The notes below the pieces were generated by a model. It had not been told where the DNA came from. It searched no databases and saw only the letters and a list, made by a program, of their open reading frames with translations. A DNA stretch of 64,000 bases from Erysipelotrichaceae bacterium (lineage in GTDB: Bacteria; Bacillota_I; Bacilli_A; Erysipelotrichales; Erysipelotrichaceae), in the NCBI GenBank assembly GCA_017512285.1, contig JAFWGU010000035.1, forward strand, positions 1 to 64,000, read 5' to 3'. Position 1 is the stretch's first letter; each line of letters starts with the position of its first letter. Positions 49,244 through 58,563 of this stretch are shown here, piece after piece. A program made the position numbers and the translations under genes.

Positions 49244-50665
49244 ATGAGAAAAGCAGGAATATTGATGCCGGTAGCTTCCTTGCCGTCTCCATACCTTGTC
49301 GGAGACTTCGGTGAGGCAGCCTACAGGTTTGCGGACATGATCAAAGAGGCCGGATTCTCCATCTGGCAGGTTTTGCCGTTGAATCCGCTGGGATATGGCA
49401 ATTCACCTTATCAGTGCTATTCTTCAAAGGCTCTGGATGAGTGCTACATCTCTCTGGAAGCCCTTAAGAAGGAGGGACTGATCGCTGAACTGCCTCAGAA
49501 GGCTCCAACGGACAGGATCGATTATCAGAAGGCTAAGGCACTGAAGAGGATGTATCTCAGAGAGGCATACGGAAACTTCAAGGCCAACGCTTCCTACAGA
49601 AGATTCATCCAACAGGACTGGGTAAGAAAGTACGGCGTTTTCATTACGTTCAAGGAATACAATGATAACCGCTGCTGGACTGACTGGCCTGCTGAATACA
49701 AGGATTATCCGGCAAAGAAGAATGAAGAACTTGCAAGAAGACATGAGGACGAGATCTCATTCCACATGTTTGTTCAGTATAAGCTGTATCAGCAGTTCCA
49801 CGAACTGAAGAGCTATCTGAAGAAACTCAGAATAGAGATCATGGGGGACATGCCGTTTTACGTCGGCATCGACTCTGATGACGTCTATTACAACCGTGAA
49901 TACTTCCTGTTATATGATGACGGCAGACCTGAATGGATTGCCGGTGTACCGCCTGATTATTTCTCAGAAACGGGTCAGAGATGGGGAAATCCTCTCTATG
50001 ACTGGGATCTGCTGAGAAAGAGAAACTATGATTTCTGGTTTGACCGCATTCATTACAGCGAAAATCTGTATGACATGTTACGAATTGACCATTTCAGAGC
50101 ATTTGATACCTACTGGAAGATATCTGAAAAGGAGGAGACGGCCATTCACGGTGAATGGATCGTCAATTCAGGCGATGATTTCTTCGCCAAGTACTTCAGG
50201 AAGTATCCTGGAAGCAGGATCGTTGCCGAAGATCTGGGTGACCTGCGCCCGGAAGTTCTGGAACTGCGTGACAAGTATCATCTCATGGGCATGAGAGTCG
50301 TGGAATTCAACTTCTATGAGGAAAGCAACGAACATGAGATAGCTTACGTCGGAACCCACGACAATGAGTCCCTGCGCAACTGGTATCGCGATCTGACAAG
50401 GGTTGAAAGGAAGCAGGTCAGGGAATTCATAGGCAGAAGATATCCTGAAATGAAGGTGCTTGACGGCATCATTCAGTATACTCTGGACATGAAGAGTTCA
50501 TATGCGATCTTATCAATAACCGAGATACTTCTGGCTGACCGCCGTATCAACCTTCCGGGAACCATCGGTTCTCCGAACTGGGAATACAAGGTCAGAGATT
50601 TCAGAGGTCTATCCCGCAGACTTAAGTTGATCAGTAAAATGATCAGGAAGGCAAGAAGAAAGTGA
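49244..50665 (+). CDS. malQ: 4-alpha-glucanotransferase
   Basis: A 473-residue GH77 amylomaltase that transfers alpha-1,4-glucan chains and releases glucose from maltodextrins in the cytosol. Motifs: PLNPLGYGNSPYQCYSS, the nucleophile Asp in LRIDHFRAFD, acid/base Glu in VAEDLGDL and the late VGTHDNESLRNW. Length is normal. Weak ribosome binding site. The LacI-family gene overlaps its stop (GTGA). Starts the glucan operon. Confidence 0.95.
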   Translation: MRKAGILMPVASLPSPYLVGDFGEAAYRFADMIKEAGFSIWQVLPLNPLGYGNSPYQCYSSKALDECYISLEALKKEGLIAELPQKAPTDRIDYQKAKALKRMYLREAYGNFKANASYRRFIQQDWVRKYGVFITFKEYNDNRCWTDWPAEYKDYPAKKNEELARRHEDEISFHMFVQYKLYQQFHELKSYLKKLRIEIMGDMPFYVGIDSDDVYYNREYFLLYDDGRPEWIAGVPPDYFSETGQRWGNPLYDWDLLRKRNYDFWFDRIHYSENLYDMLRIDHFRAFDTYWKISEKEETAIHGEWIVNSGDDFFAKYFRKYPGSRIVAEDLGDLRPEVLELRDKYHLMGMRVVEFNFYEESNEHEIAYVGTHDNESLRNWYRDLTRVERKQVREFIGRRYPEMKVLDGIIQYTLDMKSSYAILSITEILLADRRINLPGTIGSPNWEYKVRDFRGLSRRLKLISKMIRKARRK

Positions 50666-51639
50666 ATCATGTAGGAATCAAGGATGTGGCCAGACTGTCC
50701 GGTGTTTCCGAAAGCACGGTATCAAAGGTTCTCAAGAACTATCCCAACATTTCGGAAAAGACCAGAGAGAAGGTCATGCAGGTCGTAAAGGAAACAGGCT
50801 ACATGCCGAATGCCGTAGCCAGCAACCTTTCCTCCAAGGCAAAGAACAGAATAGCTCTGTACGTTTACATCAACGACAAGTTTCAGCAGATCGACGAGAT
50901 AAACATGCTCTATCTGCTGGGTGCTTTCAATGTAGCCAAGAAACTTAATCTGGAGCTTATCACTGTCTTCCACGACGCAATAGAAAATCTGAGTCAGGAA
51001 GAATACGCAACTTATTTCCTGTCACGCTCAGTTGACGTGATCGTAGTATTCGGCCTCAACAGGGATGATGCCAAGATGATCAGTCTTCTCGATGACAAGA
51101 GATTCAAGTTCGTTGTCATTGACGCACCTCTGGACAGCGACAATGTGGCAAGTCTGTACATTGACCATACCGAGGGACAGTATGACGTTGCCAGTCAGAT
51201 CGTCAGGGAAAATGACAGAGTCCTGTATCTGTCAGGCAAGGAAAACGGATACGTAACCGACATGCGTTTAAAGGGCATAAAGAAACTTGCTGAAGAAAGG
51301 CACTGCAGTCTGACGATAAGAAACGGAGAGTTCTCCGAAAACAGAGCATACGAGATTGCCAGGGAAGAGGCTGAAGAATATGACGACATAGTCTGTGCCT
51401 CAGACCTGATGGCAATAGGTGTCAGAAAGGCTCTTGGATCTGACAGCAGGGTAAGGGTATCTGGATTTGACGGCATCAGGCTCATGGGGTATGTGGCCGA
51501 TGATGTAATAACCTGCCGTCAGGATTTCTATTCAATAGGCAAGCATGCTCTTTATGAGGCTTTTGAACTGAAGAGGGGCAAGGAGCCTGAACACATCACG
51601 GTACCTTATGAGATAACGAAAATAGAGCATGAAGGTTGA
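50662..51639 (+). CDS. LacI family regulator of the glucan operon
   Basis: A 325-residue LacI-type repressor: helix-turn-helix IKDVARLSGVSESTVSKVLKN (about 5-25, hinge ASNLSSKAKNRIALY near 53-67), then a periplasmic-binding-like effector domain. Start codon is GTG, overlapping the malQ stop by 4 nt. Operator candidates with an A-AACGATTTC core flank the gene on both sides (49208-49221 and 51655-51668). Effector is probably a maltodextrin or galactan-derived oligosaccharide. MalR-like by context. Confidence 0.9.
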   Translation: MNHVGIKDVARLSGVSESTVSKVLKNYPNISEKTREKVMQVVKETGYMPNAVASNLSSKAKNRIALYVYINDKFQQIDEINMLYLLGAFNVAKKLNLELITVFHDAIENLSQEEYATYFLSRSVDVIVVFGLNRDDAKMISLLDDKRFKFVVIDAPLDSDNVASLYIDHTEGQYDVASQIVRENDRVLYLSGKENGYVTDMRLKGIKKLAEERHCSLTIRNGEFSENRAYEIAREEAEEYDDIVCASDLMAIGVRKALGSDSRVRVSGFDGIRLMGYVADDVITCRQDFYSIGKHALYEAFELKRGKEPEHITVPYEITKIEHEG

Positions 51640-51654
51640 TTGAGTAAAATTTTA

Positions 51655-51705
51655 GGAAATCGTTTTCACTTTTCTATTGCAAACGCTTACACCTGGTGCT
51701 AATAT
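51655..51705 (+). promoter_or_regulatory. Promoter of the ABC-importer gene with two tandem operators
   Basis: Operator 1, GGAAATCGTTTTCA (51655-51668), is the reverse of the malQ site with one mismatch. Operator 2, TGCAAACGCTTACA (51678-51691), lies 23 bp on. TTGCAA (51677-51682), 17-nt spacer and TAATAT (51700-51705) form the promoter, so operator 2 covers the -35. Confidence 0.75.
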
Positions 51706-51748
51706 TTAAGTGTGGTATAAACTTTTTTCACAAAAAAGAGGAGGAAAT

Positions 51749-53314
51749 ATGAAAAAGTTATTAACAGTCATGTTATGCCTGGCAATGCTGATCTCAATGG
51801 CAGCATGCGGAGGCGGAAAGCAGGGTGGAGATACCCCGAGCGGCGGAGATACCCTCGACGGTACTTATGATCTGACAATTTGGGTATCTGAATCTGATGG
51901 TGTTAAGGAATTAACACAGAAGCAGATTGAGGCATTCATGAAGGCCAATCCTGGCATCAAGATCAATGCTACAATCGAAGGTGTTACAGAAGCTGACTCA
52001 GCTACACTGATGATCACAGACGTTGAATCAGGTGCTGATATCTACTGTTTTGCTCAGGACCAGCTGGCCAGATTGGTAATGGCCAACGCACTGAACGCCT
52101 TAGGCGAAAAGGCCAGCGCTACAGTTAAGGAACTGAACGATGAAATTTCAGTTGGTGCTGCTACAGTTAACGGACAGCTGTACTGCTACCCAATGACAAG
52201 TGACAATGGCTACTACATGTACTATGACAAGAGCGTAGTCAAGGAAGAACATCTTGATTCATTAGAAGACATCATTGCAGACTGCGAAGCTGCCAACAAG
52301 TTATTCTCAATGGAATTAGAGACAAGCGCATGGTACAATGCTGCATTCTTCTTCGCTACAGGCTGTAAGTCAGAATGGACAACAGACAGCAACGCTAACT
52401 TCACTGGCGTTAACGATACATTCGATTCACCAGAAGGCCTCATCGCTCTGAAGGGCATGCAGAAGTTATTAAAGTCTCCTGCATACAACAGTTCATCAGG
52501 AGCTTCAGACTTCGGTAAGGGTTCTGCAGTAGTAGTATCAGGCCCATGGGCATCAGCTGATGTACAGGCAATCTTAGGCGCTAACTATGGTGCTACAGAT
52601 TTACCATCATTCACAGTTGACGGCAAGTCATATCACTTAGGCTCATTCTCAGGCAACAAGTTAATGGGTGTTAAGCCTCAGACAGATGCCAAGAAGGGTG
52701 CTGTTTGCCAGCAGTTAGCATTATACCTGACAAATGAAGAATGCCAGTTACAGAGATTCGAATTAAAGGGCTGGGGTCCATCAAACAAGAAGGCTCAGGA
52801 AAACGAAGCTGTTAAGAACGACGTAGCTCTGAACGCTTTAGCTGCTCAGAACGAATACGCAGTTCCACAGGGTCAGATCCATGGTTCATGGTGGGGCATC
52901 GCTACCAACTATGCTGCAGCTGCCAAGACAGCTACAACAGATGCTGAATTAGAGGAAGCTCTGCATGCTTACAAGGCTGCCATCGACGGTTTATTCTCAT
53001 TAGAAGGATACATCTTCGTTGGTGCTTGGAACGGCTGGGATAACGCTGATACAGGCATGAGCATGGAAAAGAACAATGAATCATACACAATCACTGTTGA
53101 CGTTCCACAGTCAGATTACATGGGCGGCCGTATCGTTGCTGCCGGTGCATGGGACACAGATAAGGGCTGTCAGCAGGTTACTGAAGGCGCTGATCTGATT
53201 CAGCCATATGATGCAGCTTCAAATGCTGATAACAACATCATCTTCCTGAATCCAGGCAAGTACACAGTTACATACAACGCTTCAAGCGGCGACATCACAA
53301 TCGTTGCACAGTAA
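51749..53314 (+). CDS. malE: Maltodextrin-type ABC transporter binding lipoprotein with extra C-terminal domain
   Basis: A 521-residue lipoprotein: signal peptide with lipobox SMAAC, Gly/Pro-rich linker, then a family 1 solute-binding domain (about 40-405; LTIWVSESDGVKELTQKQIEAFMK, AQDQLARL). The last 110 residues (from about 412, GYIFVGAWNGWDNAD ...) form an extra beta-rich domain like SusE/SusF or CBM starch-binding modules with Trp-containing turns. This may add surface affinity for long glucans. The start is set by GAGGAGG upstream of 51749; a longer upstream reading is excluded. Codon use is more A/T-rich than neighbours, in line with strong expression. Confidence 0.88.
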   Translation: MKKLLTVMLCLAMLISMAACGGGKQGGDTPSGGDTLDGTYDLTIWVSESDGVKELTQKQIEAFMKANPGIKINATIEGVTEADSATLMITDVESGADIYCFAQDQLARLVMANALNALGEKASATVKELNDEISVGAATVNGQLYCYPMTSDNGYYMYYDKSVVKEEHLDSLEDIIADCEAANKLFSMELETSAWYNAAFFFATGCKSEWTTDSNANFTGVNDTFDSPEGLIALKGMQKLLKSPAYNSSSGASDFGKGSAVVVSGPWASADVQAILGANYGATDLPSFTVDGKSYHLGSFSGNKLMGVKPQTDAKKGAVCQQLALYLTNEECQLQRFELKGWGPSNKKAQENEAVKNDVALNALAAQNEYAVPQGQIHGSWWGIATNYAAAAKTATTDAELEEALHAYKAAIDGLFSLEGYIFVGAWNGWDNADTGMSMEKNNESYTITVDVPQSDYMGGRIVAAGAWDTDKGCQQVTEGADLIQPYDAASNADNNIIFLNPGKYTVTYNASSGDITIVAQ

Positions 53315-53342
53315 TCAACAATAATAATTCATATTGATTGAA

Positions 53343-53376
53343 ACAGGTAGGTTGGGTGTATTCTCAACCTACCTGT
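53343..53376 (+). terminator. Strong hairpin between malE and malF
   Basis: Twelve consecutive base pairs (53343-53354 with 53365-53376, CAGGTAGGTTG/CAACCTACCTG core) with only a short T-poor tail. It may protect the binding-protein mRNA and lower downstream expression. Confidence 0.7.
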
Positions 53377-53403
53377 CTATTTAACTTAAGGGAGAAAAAA
53401 AGT

Positions 53404-54972
53404 ATGAGTGAATTGAAAGGACAGAAGATTGACCTTTCTCAGGACCTTAGTGACCTGGAATACCTCAAACTTACCAAGCTGCAGGGAATCGTGTATGATG
53501 TCATACACTTCTTCAAGGCTGTTCCTGCCGGAATCGGCAAGTTCTTTGTCGGAATAGTTAATCTGATCAAGAACTTCTTCGGTAAGATCGCCGGTGAGTT
53601 CAAGGATATCTTCGTAACCTTCAAGGAAGGTGATTTCAAGACCAGACTGTCATTTTTGATCATGGGATTTGGCTCAATAACCCGTGGACAGATCTTAAGG
53701 GGAATTCTTTTCCTTGTGTTTGAGATCGTGTTCATAGTTTACATGGCTGTTGCCGGCTTCTACTGGCTGGGTAAATTCAGAACTCTTGGCGATGCCGGAG
53801 GAACAATGGAATATGATCCGATTCTGGATACCTACGTAAGAGTAGCCGGTGATGATTCCTTCAAGATCCTGTTATATGGACTGCTTACCATAATATTCAT
53901 CATCAGTTTCATATACACATGGCGTCTTAACGTCAAGCAGAACAAGATTGCCCAGGACATTCTGAAAACCGGCAAGAAGCTAAAGAGCGGCAAGGAAGAC
54001 CTGCAGTCACTGGTTGACGATGAATTCCATAAGACTCTTCTGGCACTGCCGCTTACCGGCATTGCCGTATTTACCGTATTCCCGATCATATTCATGATCT
54101 TCGTTGCCTTCACCAACTATGATGGCGCACACGATGGATATGCCAATCTGTTTACCTGGGTTGGAATGAACAACTTCAATGAACTGTTCAGCATCAATAC
54201 CGGTACCGATAATCTGTCAGTAGCCTTTGGTGAGATCCTGTCATGGACACTCATGTGGGCATTCTTTGCCACATTCACCAACTACTTCCTGGGCATGTTC
54301 GTTGCCATCATGATCAACAAGAAGGGCATCAAACTGAAGAAGATGTGGAGAGGCATCCTCGTACTGACAAGCGCTGTTCCGCAGTTCGTTTCACTGCTGT
54401 ACATCTCCAAGATGTTCGCAACAAACGGCTTGTTGAACGGAATGCTGCTGGACTGGGGAATCTTTGATAACATCTCTCAGTACATCCGTTTCTGGGAAGA
54501 AAAGAATCTGGCCAGGATCATGGTAATCATCATCAATATCTGGATCGGTATCCCATATCTGATGCTGATCGCTACAGGTATCCTGATGAACATTCCGGCT
54601 GACTTATATGAATCAGCAGCCATTGACGGTGCCAATACGTTCCAGCAGTACACCAAGATCACCTTGCCGTACATGCTGTTCGTTACCGGACCATATCTGC
54701 TGACAAGCTTCATTGGTAATATCAATAACTTTAACGTAATATTCCTGCTGACCGGTGGCGGACCGAAGAATCCGGCTCTGCTCACAAGTGCCGGTGCAGC
54801 GGGCGATACCGACTTGCTGATCACCTGGCTGTTCAACATCACGACCGGTGCCGAAAGCAAGTACTACATGGCATCTGTCATTGGTATCATGATCTTCGTT
54901 GTAGTATCAACATTATCTCTGATCTCATATAACCTGATGCCTTCAACAAGAAATGAGGAGGACTTCTCATAA
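53404..54972 (+). CDS. malF: Maltodextrin-type ABC transporter permease MalF
   Basis: A 522-residue permease, longer than usual. The N-terminal 200 residues hold a soluble/amphipathic stretch and two to three TM helices; the core permease with about six helices follows (LLALPLTGIAVFTVFPIIFMIFVAFTNY as start). The EAA loop reads YESAAIDGANTFQQYTKITLPY, which docks the ATPase. The N-terminal extension is typical of MalF/GanP-type permeases. AAGGGAG precedes the ATG. Overlaps malG by 1 nt. Confidence 0.92.
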   Translation: MSELKGQKIDLSQDLSDLEYLKLTKLQGIVYDVIHFFKAVPAGIGKFFVGIVNLIKNFFGKIAGEFKDIFVTFKEGDFKTRLSFLIMGFGSITRGQILRGILFLVFEIVFIVYMAVAGFYWLGKFRTLGDAGGTMEYDPILDTYVRVAGDDSFKILLYGLLTIIFIISFIYTWRLNVKQNKIAQDILKTGKKLKSGKEDLQSLVDDEFHKTLLALPLTGIAVFTVFPIIFMIFVAFTNYDGAHDGYANLFTWVGMNNFNELFSINTGTDNLSVAFGEILSWTLMWAFFATFTNYFLGMFVAIMINKKGIKLKKMWRGILVLTSAVPQFVSLLYISKMFATNGLLNGMLLDWGIFDNISQYIRFWEEKNLARIMVIIINIWIGIPYLMLIATGILMNIPADLYESAAIDGANTFQQYTKITLPYMLFVTGPYLLTSFIGNINNFNVIFLLTGGGPKNPALLTSAGAAGDTDLLITWLFNITTGAESKYYMASVIGIMIFVVVSTLSLISYNLMPSTRNEEDFS

Positions 54973-55838
54973 TGTCAGAAAAGAAACACATGGGCATGAA
55001 AGCCAAGACAAGGCTTTCCAATACAGTCATTTACGTCATACTGACGATCATGTCAATCGTATGGTTGTTCCCGTTCTTCTGCATTGTCTGTGAATCCTTC
55101 CGTGTTGAATCAACATATCAGGTAGGATACGTAATTCCGAAGCAGTGGGGATTGGACAACTACATTAACCTGTTCACCAAGACGGACTTCCCGATCTGGT
55201 TCAGGAACACATTCATCATTGCACTGTTCGTTGCCGTATTTCAGACGATCATCGTACTGTGCATGAGCTACACATTATCACGTCTGCGTTTCAAGATGCG
55301 TAAGGGCTTGATGAACGTCATGCTGATCCTGGGCATGTTCCCTGGATTCCTGTCAATGATCGTTCTCTACAAGGTCCTCAACGGCATGGGACTGACAGGA
55401 CCTAACTCAATTCCGGGTCTTATCCTTGTCTATGTTGGCGGCAGCGGCATGGGATACTATGTATCAAAGGGTTACTTTGACACCATCCCGAGATCACTTG
55501 ACGAAGCTGCCAGAGTTGATGGCGCAACAAGACTGCAGGTATTGACAAAAGTAATGCTTCCGTTATGTAAGCCTATCGTAATCTATACGATACTGACGGC
55601 ATTCATGGGTCCTTGGGGAGACTTCATGTTCGCCAAGTACATTGCTCACGCATCAAGCGTCGGCATGACCGTAGCAGTAGGCTTGCAGAGCATGATCGGT
55701 ACTCCTTCATCACTGGCTGCCAACTACACGATGTTCTGTGCTGGCGGCGTTGTTGTAGCCGTACCAATCACGATTCTGTTCATGAGCTTGCAGAAGTATT
55801 ATGTTGAAGGTGTTACAGGAGGAGCCGTTAAGGGTTAG
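54972..55838 (+). CDS. malG: Maltodextrin-type ABC transporter permease MalG
   Basis: A 288-residue permease with six TM helices and the EAA loop SLDEAARVDGATRLQVLTKV near residues 175-195. Partner of the MalF-like permease; together they form the channel for oligosaccharides. Starts on the last base of the malF stop (TAATG). Confidence 0.93.
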   Translation: MSEKKHMGMKAKTRLSNTVIYVILTIMSIVWLFPFFCIVCESFRVESTYQVGYVIPKQWGLDNYINLFTKTDFPIWFRNTFIIALFVAVFQTIIVLCMSYTLSRLRFKMRKGLMNVMLILGMFPGFLSMIVLYKVLNGMGLTGPNSIPGLILVYVGGSGMGYYVSKGYFDTIPRSLDEAARVDGATRLQVLTKVMLPLCKPIVIYTILTAFMGPWGDFMFAKYIAHASSVGMTVAVGLQSMIGTPSSLAANYTMFCAGGVVVAVPITILFMSLQKYYVEGVTGGAVKG

Positions 55839-55847
55839 GAGACTATT

Positions 55848-56969
55848 ATGGCAAGAGTTAAATTAACTAATGTAAAAAAGATATATGATAAAAACGTAGT
55901 GGCAGTACATGACTTCAATCTTGATATTGCCGACAAGGAATTTGTAGTATTCGTAGGACCTTCAGGCTGTGGTAAGTCAACGACTCTGCGTATGATCGCC
56001 GGCCTGGAAGAGATTTCTGACGGTACTGTTGAAATTGACGGTGTAGTTGTCAATGACTTACAGCCAAAGGACCGTAACATAGCAATGGTCTTCCAGAACT
56101 ATGCTCTGTATCCGCACCTGTCAGTATTTGAAAACATGGCATTCCCGTTAAGACTGCAGAAAATGCCTCAGGAAGAGATCTACAAGAGAGTTACCGAGGC
56201 TGCTGAAGTACTGGGCATTACAGAATATCTGAACCGTAAGCCAAGAGCCCTGTCAGGTGGCCAGAGACAGAGAGTTGCCATCGGACGTGCCATGGTAAGA
56301 GATTCCAAGGTATTCTTAATGGACGAGCCGTTAAGTAACCTGGACGCCAAGCTGCGTAACCAGATGCGTGCTGAGATAATCTTATTACGTAAGAAGATCG
56401 ACACGACATTCGTCTACGTAACCCATGACCAGACCGAAGCCATGACACTTGGTGACAGGATCGTCATCATGAAGGACGGCTATATCCAGCAGGTAGGCAC
56501 ACCAGATGAAGTGTTTGACATGCCTGCAAACCTGTTCGTAGCTGAATTCATCGGCGCACCGAAGATGAATACATTCAGCACCAGACTCGTCAAGGAAAAC
56601 GGTGAGTACTATGTTGAACCGTTCGGTTCAAAGATCAAGGTTACCGGATTAAAGGGTAAGGAACTGGCAGAAAAGAAGATTGAAACAAGAGACATTATCC
56701 TTGGTGTCAGACCTGAACACATCGTTCTGGCTGACAAGAAGGGTGAGGATTCAATCGCATGCACGATTCAGGTCAACGAAATGATGGGCTCTGAGCTGCA
56801 TCTGCACGTACTGACAGAAGACGGCACACCGATCATCGTCCGCGTTCCGACTGTCAACCTGACACACGAACAGCGTGAACAGATGGTCAACGGGCATAAG
56901 ATCTTCATTACATTCGAAGGAAAGGTAATGCATTTCTTTGATCCTGAGACAACTGAAAATCTTCTTTAA
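55848..56969 (+). CDS. Sugar ABC transporter ATP-binding protein, MsmX/MalK type
   Basis: A 373-residue ATPase. Walker A GPSGCGKSTT, Q-loop FQNYALYPH, signature LSGGQRQRVAIGRAM, Walker B VFLMDEPLSNLDAKLR and switch His in VTHDQTEA are all intact. The C-terminal TOBE-type domain (about 240-373) is typical of multi-sugar ATPases. Being in the operon it probably serves this importer, though such ATPases often serve several. AGGAGACT precedes the ATG. Confidence 0.95.
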   Translation: MARVKLTNVKKIYDKNVVAVHDFNLDIADKEFVVFVGPSGCGKSTTLRMIAGLEEISDGTVEIDGVVVNDLQPKDRNIAMVFQNYALYPHLSVFENMAFPLRLQKMPQEEIYKRVTEAAEVLGITEYLNRKPRALSGGQRQRVAIGRAMVRDSKVFLMDEPLSNLDAKLRNQMRAEIILLRKKIDTTFVYVTHDQTEAMTLGDRIVIMKDGYIQQVGTPDEVFDMPANLFVAEFIGAPKMNTFSTRLVKENGEYYVEPFGSKIKVTGLKGKELAEKKIETRDIILGVRPEHIVLADKKGEDSIACTIQVNEMMGSELHLHVLTEDGTPIIVRVPTVNLTHEQREQMVNGHKIFITFEGKVMHFFDPETTENLL

Positions 56970-56990
56970 TTGAATCTTTAATTCTAAGGA

Positions 56991-57026
56991 AAGCGCAAAA
57001 TGTCGTAAGGTGTTTTGCGCTTATTT
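56991..57026 (+). terminator. Hairpin after the ATPase gene, partial terminator
   Basis: AAGCGCAAAA (56991-57000) pairs with TTTTGCGCTT (57013-57022), followed by ATTT. The weak T-tail suggests partial readthrough into the glycosidase genes. Confidence 0.65.
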
Positions 57027-57042
57027 GCATGAGGACACTATT

Positions 57043-58563
57043 ATGAAAAAGATACTGTTAACATGGATGGTATTGCTGATGTTGTTACCGTTATCAGCCT
57101 GCGGCAAGAAGCAGGAGAAAATTGAAATAGTAGATGACAACTACCGTAACGTGTATGAGATATTCGTTGCTTCATTCAACGATTCGGATGGCGATAAGGT
57201 AGGAGATCTCAACGGCGTAACCAGGAAGCTTGATTATCTGCAGGAAATGGGATATACGGGCATCTGGATGATGCCGATCCACCGTTCTCCCTCATATCAC
57301 AAATACGACGTCATTGACTATTACTCAATTGACCCTGCTTACGGGACTCTGGAAGACTTTGAAAAGCTGACTGAGGAAGCGCACAAGAGGGACATCAACA
57401 TCATCATTGACCTGGTAGTAAACCATACTTCTCATCTCAACCCCTGGTTCATTCAGGCTGAGGATGCCTACGCCAAGGGGAACTTTTCACCGTATCTGAA
57501 CTGGTACAACTTTTCTCATGAACCGCAGTATGGCTACGCTGAAAAGGACGGCATCTACTATGAAGCCAGATTCGTTGATTCAATGCCTGACCTGAACCTT
57601 GACGCCAAGGAAGTAAGGGATGAAATAATCAACATCATGAAGTTCTGGGTAGAGAAGGGGGTTGACGGTTTCCGCCTGGACGCCGTTACAAGTTACTATA
57701 CCAATGACATTCAGAAGAATGTTGAATTCATGACCTGGCTAAACAAGGCTGCCAAGGCCATCAAGCCTGACTGCTATATTGTCGGTGAGGCCTGGACGAG
57801 CGATGTTGAGATCAGACAATACTACAAGACCGGAATAGATTCCTTCTTCCTGTTCTCCTTATCTCAGGGAGAGGGTGTACTGGCACAGTGTGTAAAAGTT
57901 GACAAGCCGATCCCGCAGTACAAGAACGCTCTGAGAAACGCCGTCAGCATTGCCGGAGACTACATCCCGGCCATCTTCCTTGACAACCATGACACCAACA
58001 GGATCACTGGTGCCATCGGCAGAACAAAGACAAATGAGACGAAGTTTGCCTATGGTCTGGCAGGCATGCTCAACGGTACATTGTTTACCTACTATGGAAC
58101 GGAGATTGGCATGGTTGGCAGCCGTAAGGATGAAAACAAGCGAATTGCCATGCTTTGGGATTCCAACAAGATGGATGAACTCTGCAAGAATCCGCCTGAT
58201 ACCACCCAGACTGAATACGCCTATCCCGGTGTCAAGCAGCAGCAGAAGGACCAGAATTCCATCCTGAACTATCACAAGCAGGTTAACTACCTGAGAAACA
58301 AATACCCGGAAATTGCCAGAGGCACTGTGGCATTCAACAGCGATCTATCCAGCGGAACAGTCCTGGTATTTGAAAAGACATACGGGGAATCAACCGTATG
58401 CATCGTCATCAGCTTTGACAAGGAAGCCGACCAGACAGTTGAGGGAATTGAATACACCAACTGTGAATTTGTCAGTGCATCCGGAGGCAAGGCAGAACTG
58501 AAGAACGGAGCGCTGACCATTTCTCCGCAGACCATCGCCGTTCTTTCGGGTAAGGGTGAATGA
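57043..58563 (+). CDS. Lipoprotein alpha-amylase, GH13
   Basis: A 506-residue cell-surface glycosidase with lipobox LSAC. GH13 motifs: DLVVNHTS, GFRLDAVTSYY (nucleophile Asp near 212), GEAWTSD (acid/base Glu near 249) and FLDNHDTNR (Asp near 316). It should split starch or maltodextrin outside the membrane and feed the importer. The start at 57043 follows GAGGA; an earlier in-frame start lies inside the hairpin. The stop overlaps the galactanase start (ATGA). Confidence 0.92.
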   Translation: MKKILLTWMVLLMLLPLSACGKKQEKIEIVDDNYRNVYEIFVASFNDSDGDKVGDLNGVTRKLDYLQEMGYTGIWMMPIHRSPSYHKYDVIDYYSIDPAYGTLEDFEKLTEEAHKRDINIIIDLVVNHTSHLNPWFIQAEDAYAKGNFSPYLNWYNFSHEPQYGYAEKDGIYYEARFVDSMPDLNLDAKEVRDEIINIMKFWVEKGVDGFRLDAVTSYYTNDIQKNVEFMTWLNKAAKAIKPDCYIVGEAWTSDVEIRQYYKTGIDSFFLFSLSQGEGVLAQCVKVDKPIPQYKNALRNAVSIAGDYIPAIFLDNHDTNRITGAIGRTKTNETKFAYGLAGMLNGTLFTYYGTEIGMVGSRKDENKRIAMLWDSNKMDELCKNPPDTTQTEYAYPGVKQQQKDQNSILNYHKQVNYLRNKYPEIARGTVAFNSDLSSGTVLVFEKTYGESTVCIVISFDKEADQTVEGIEYTNCEFVSASGGKAELKNGALTISPQTIAVLSGKGE

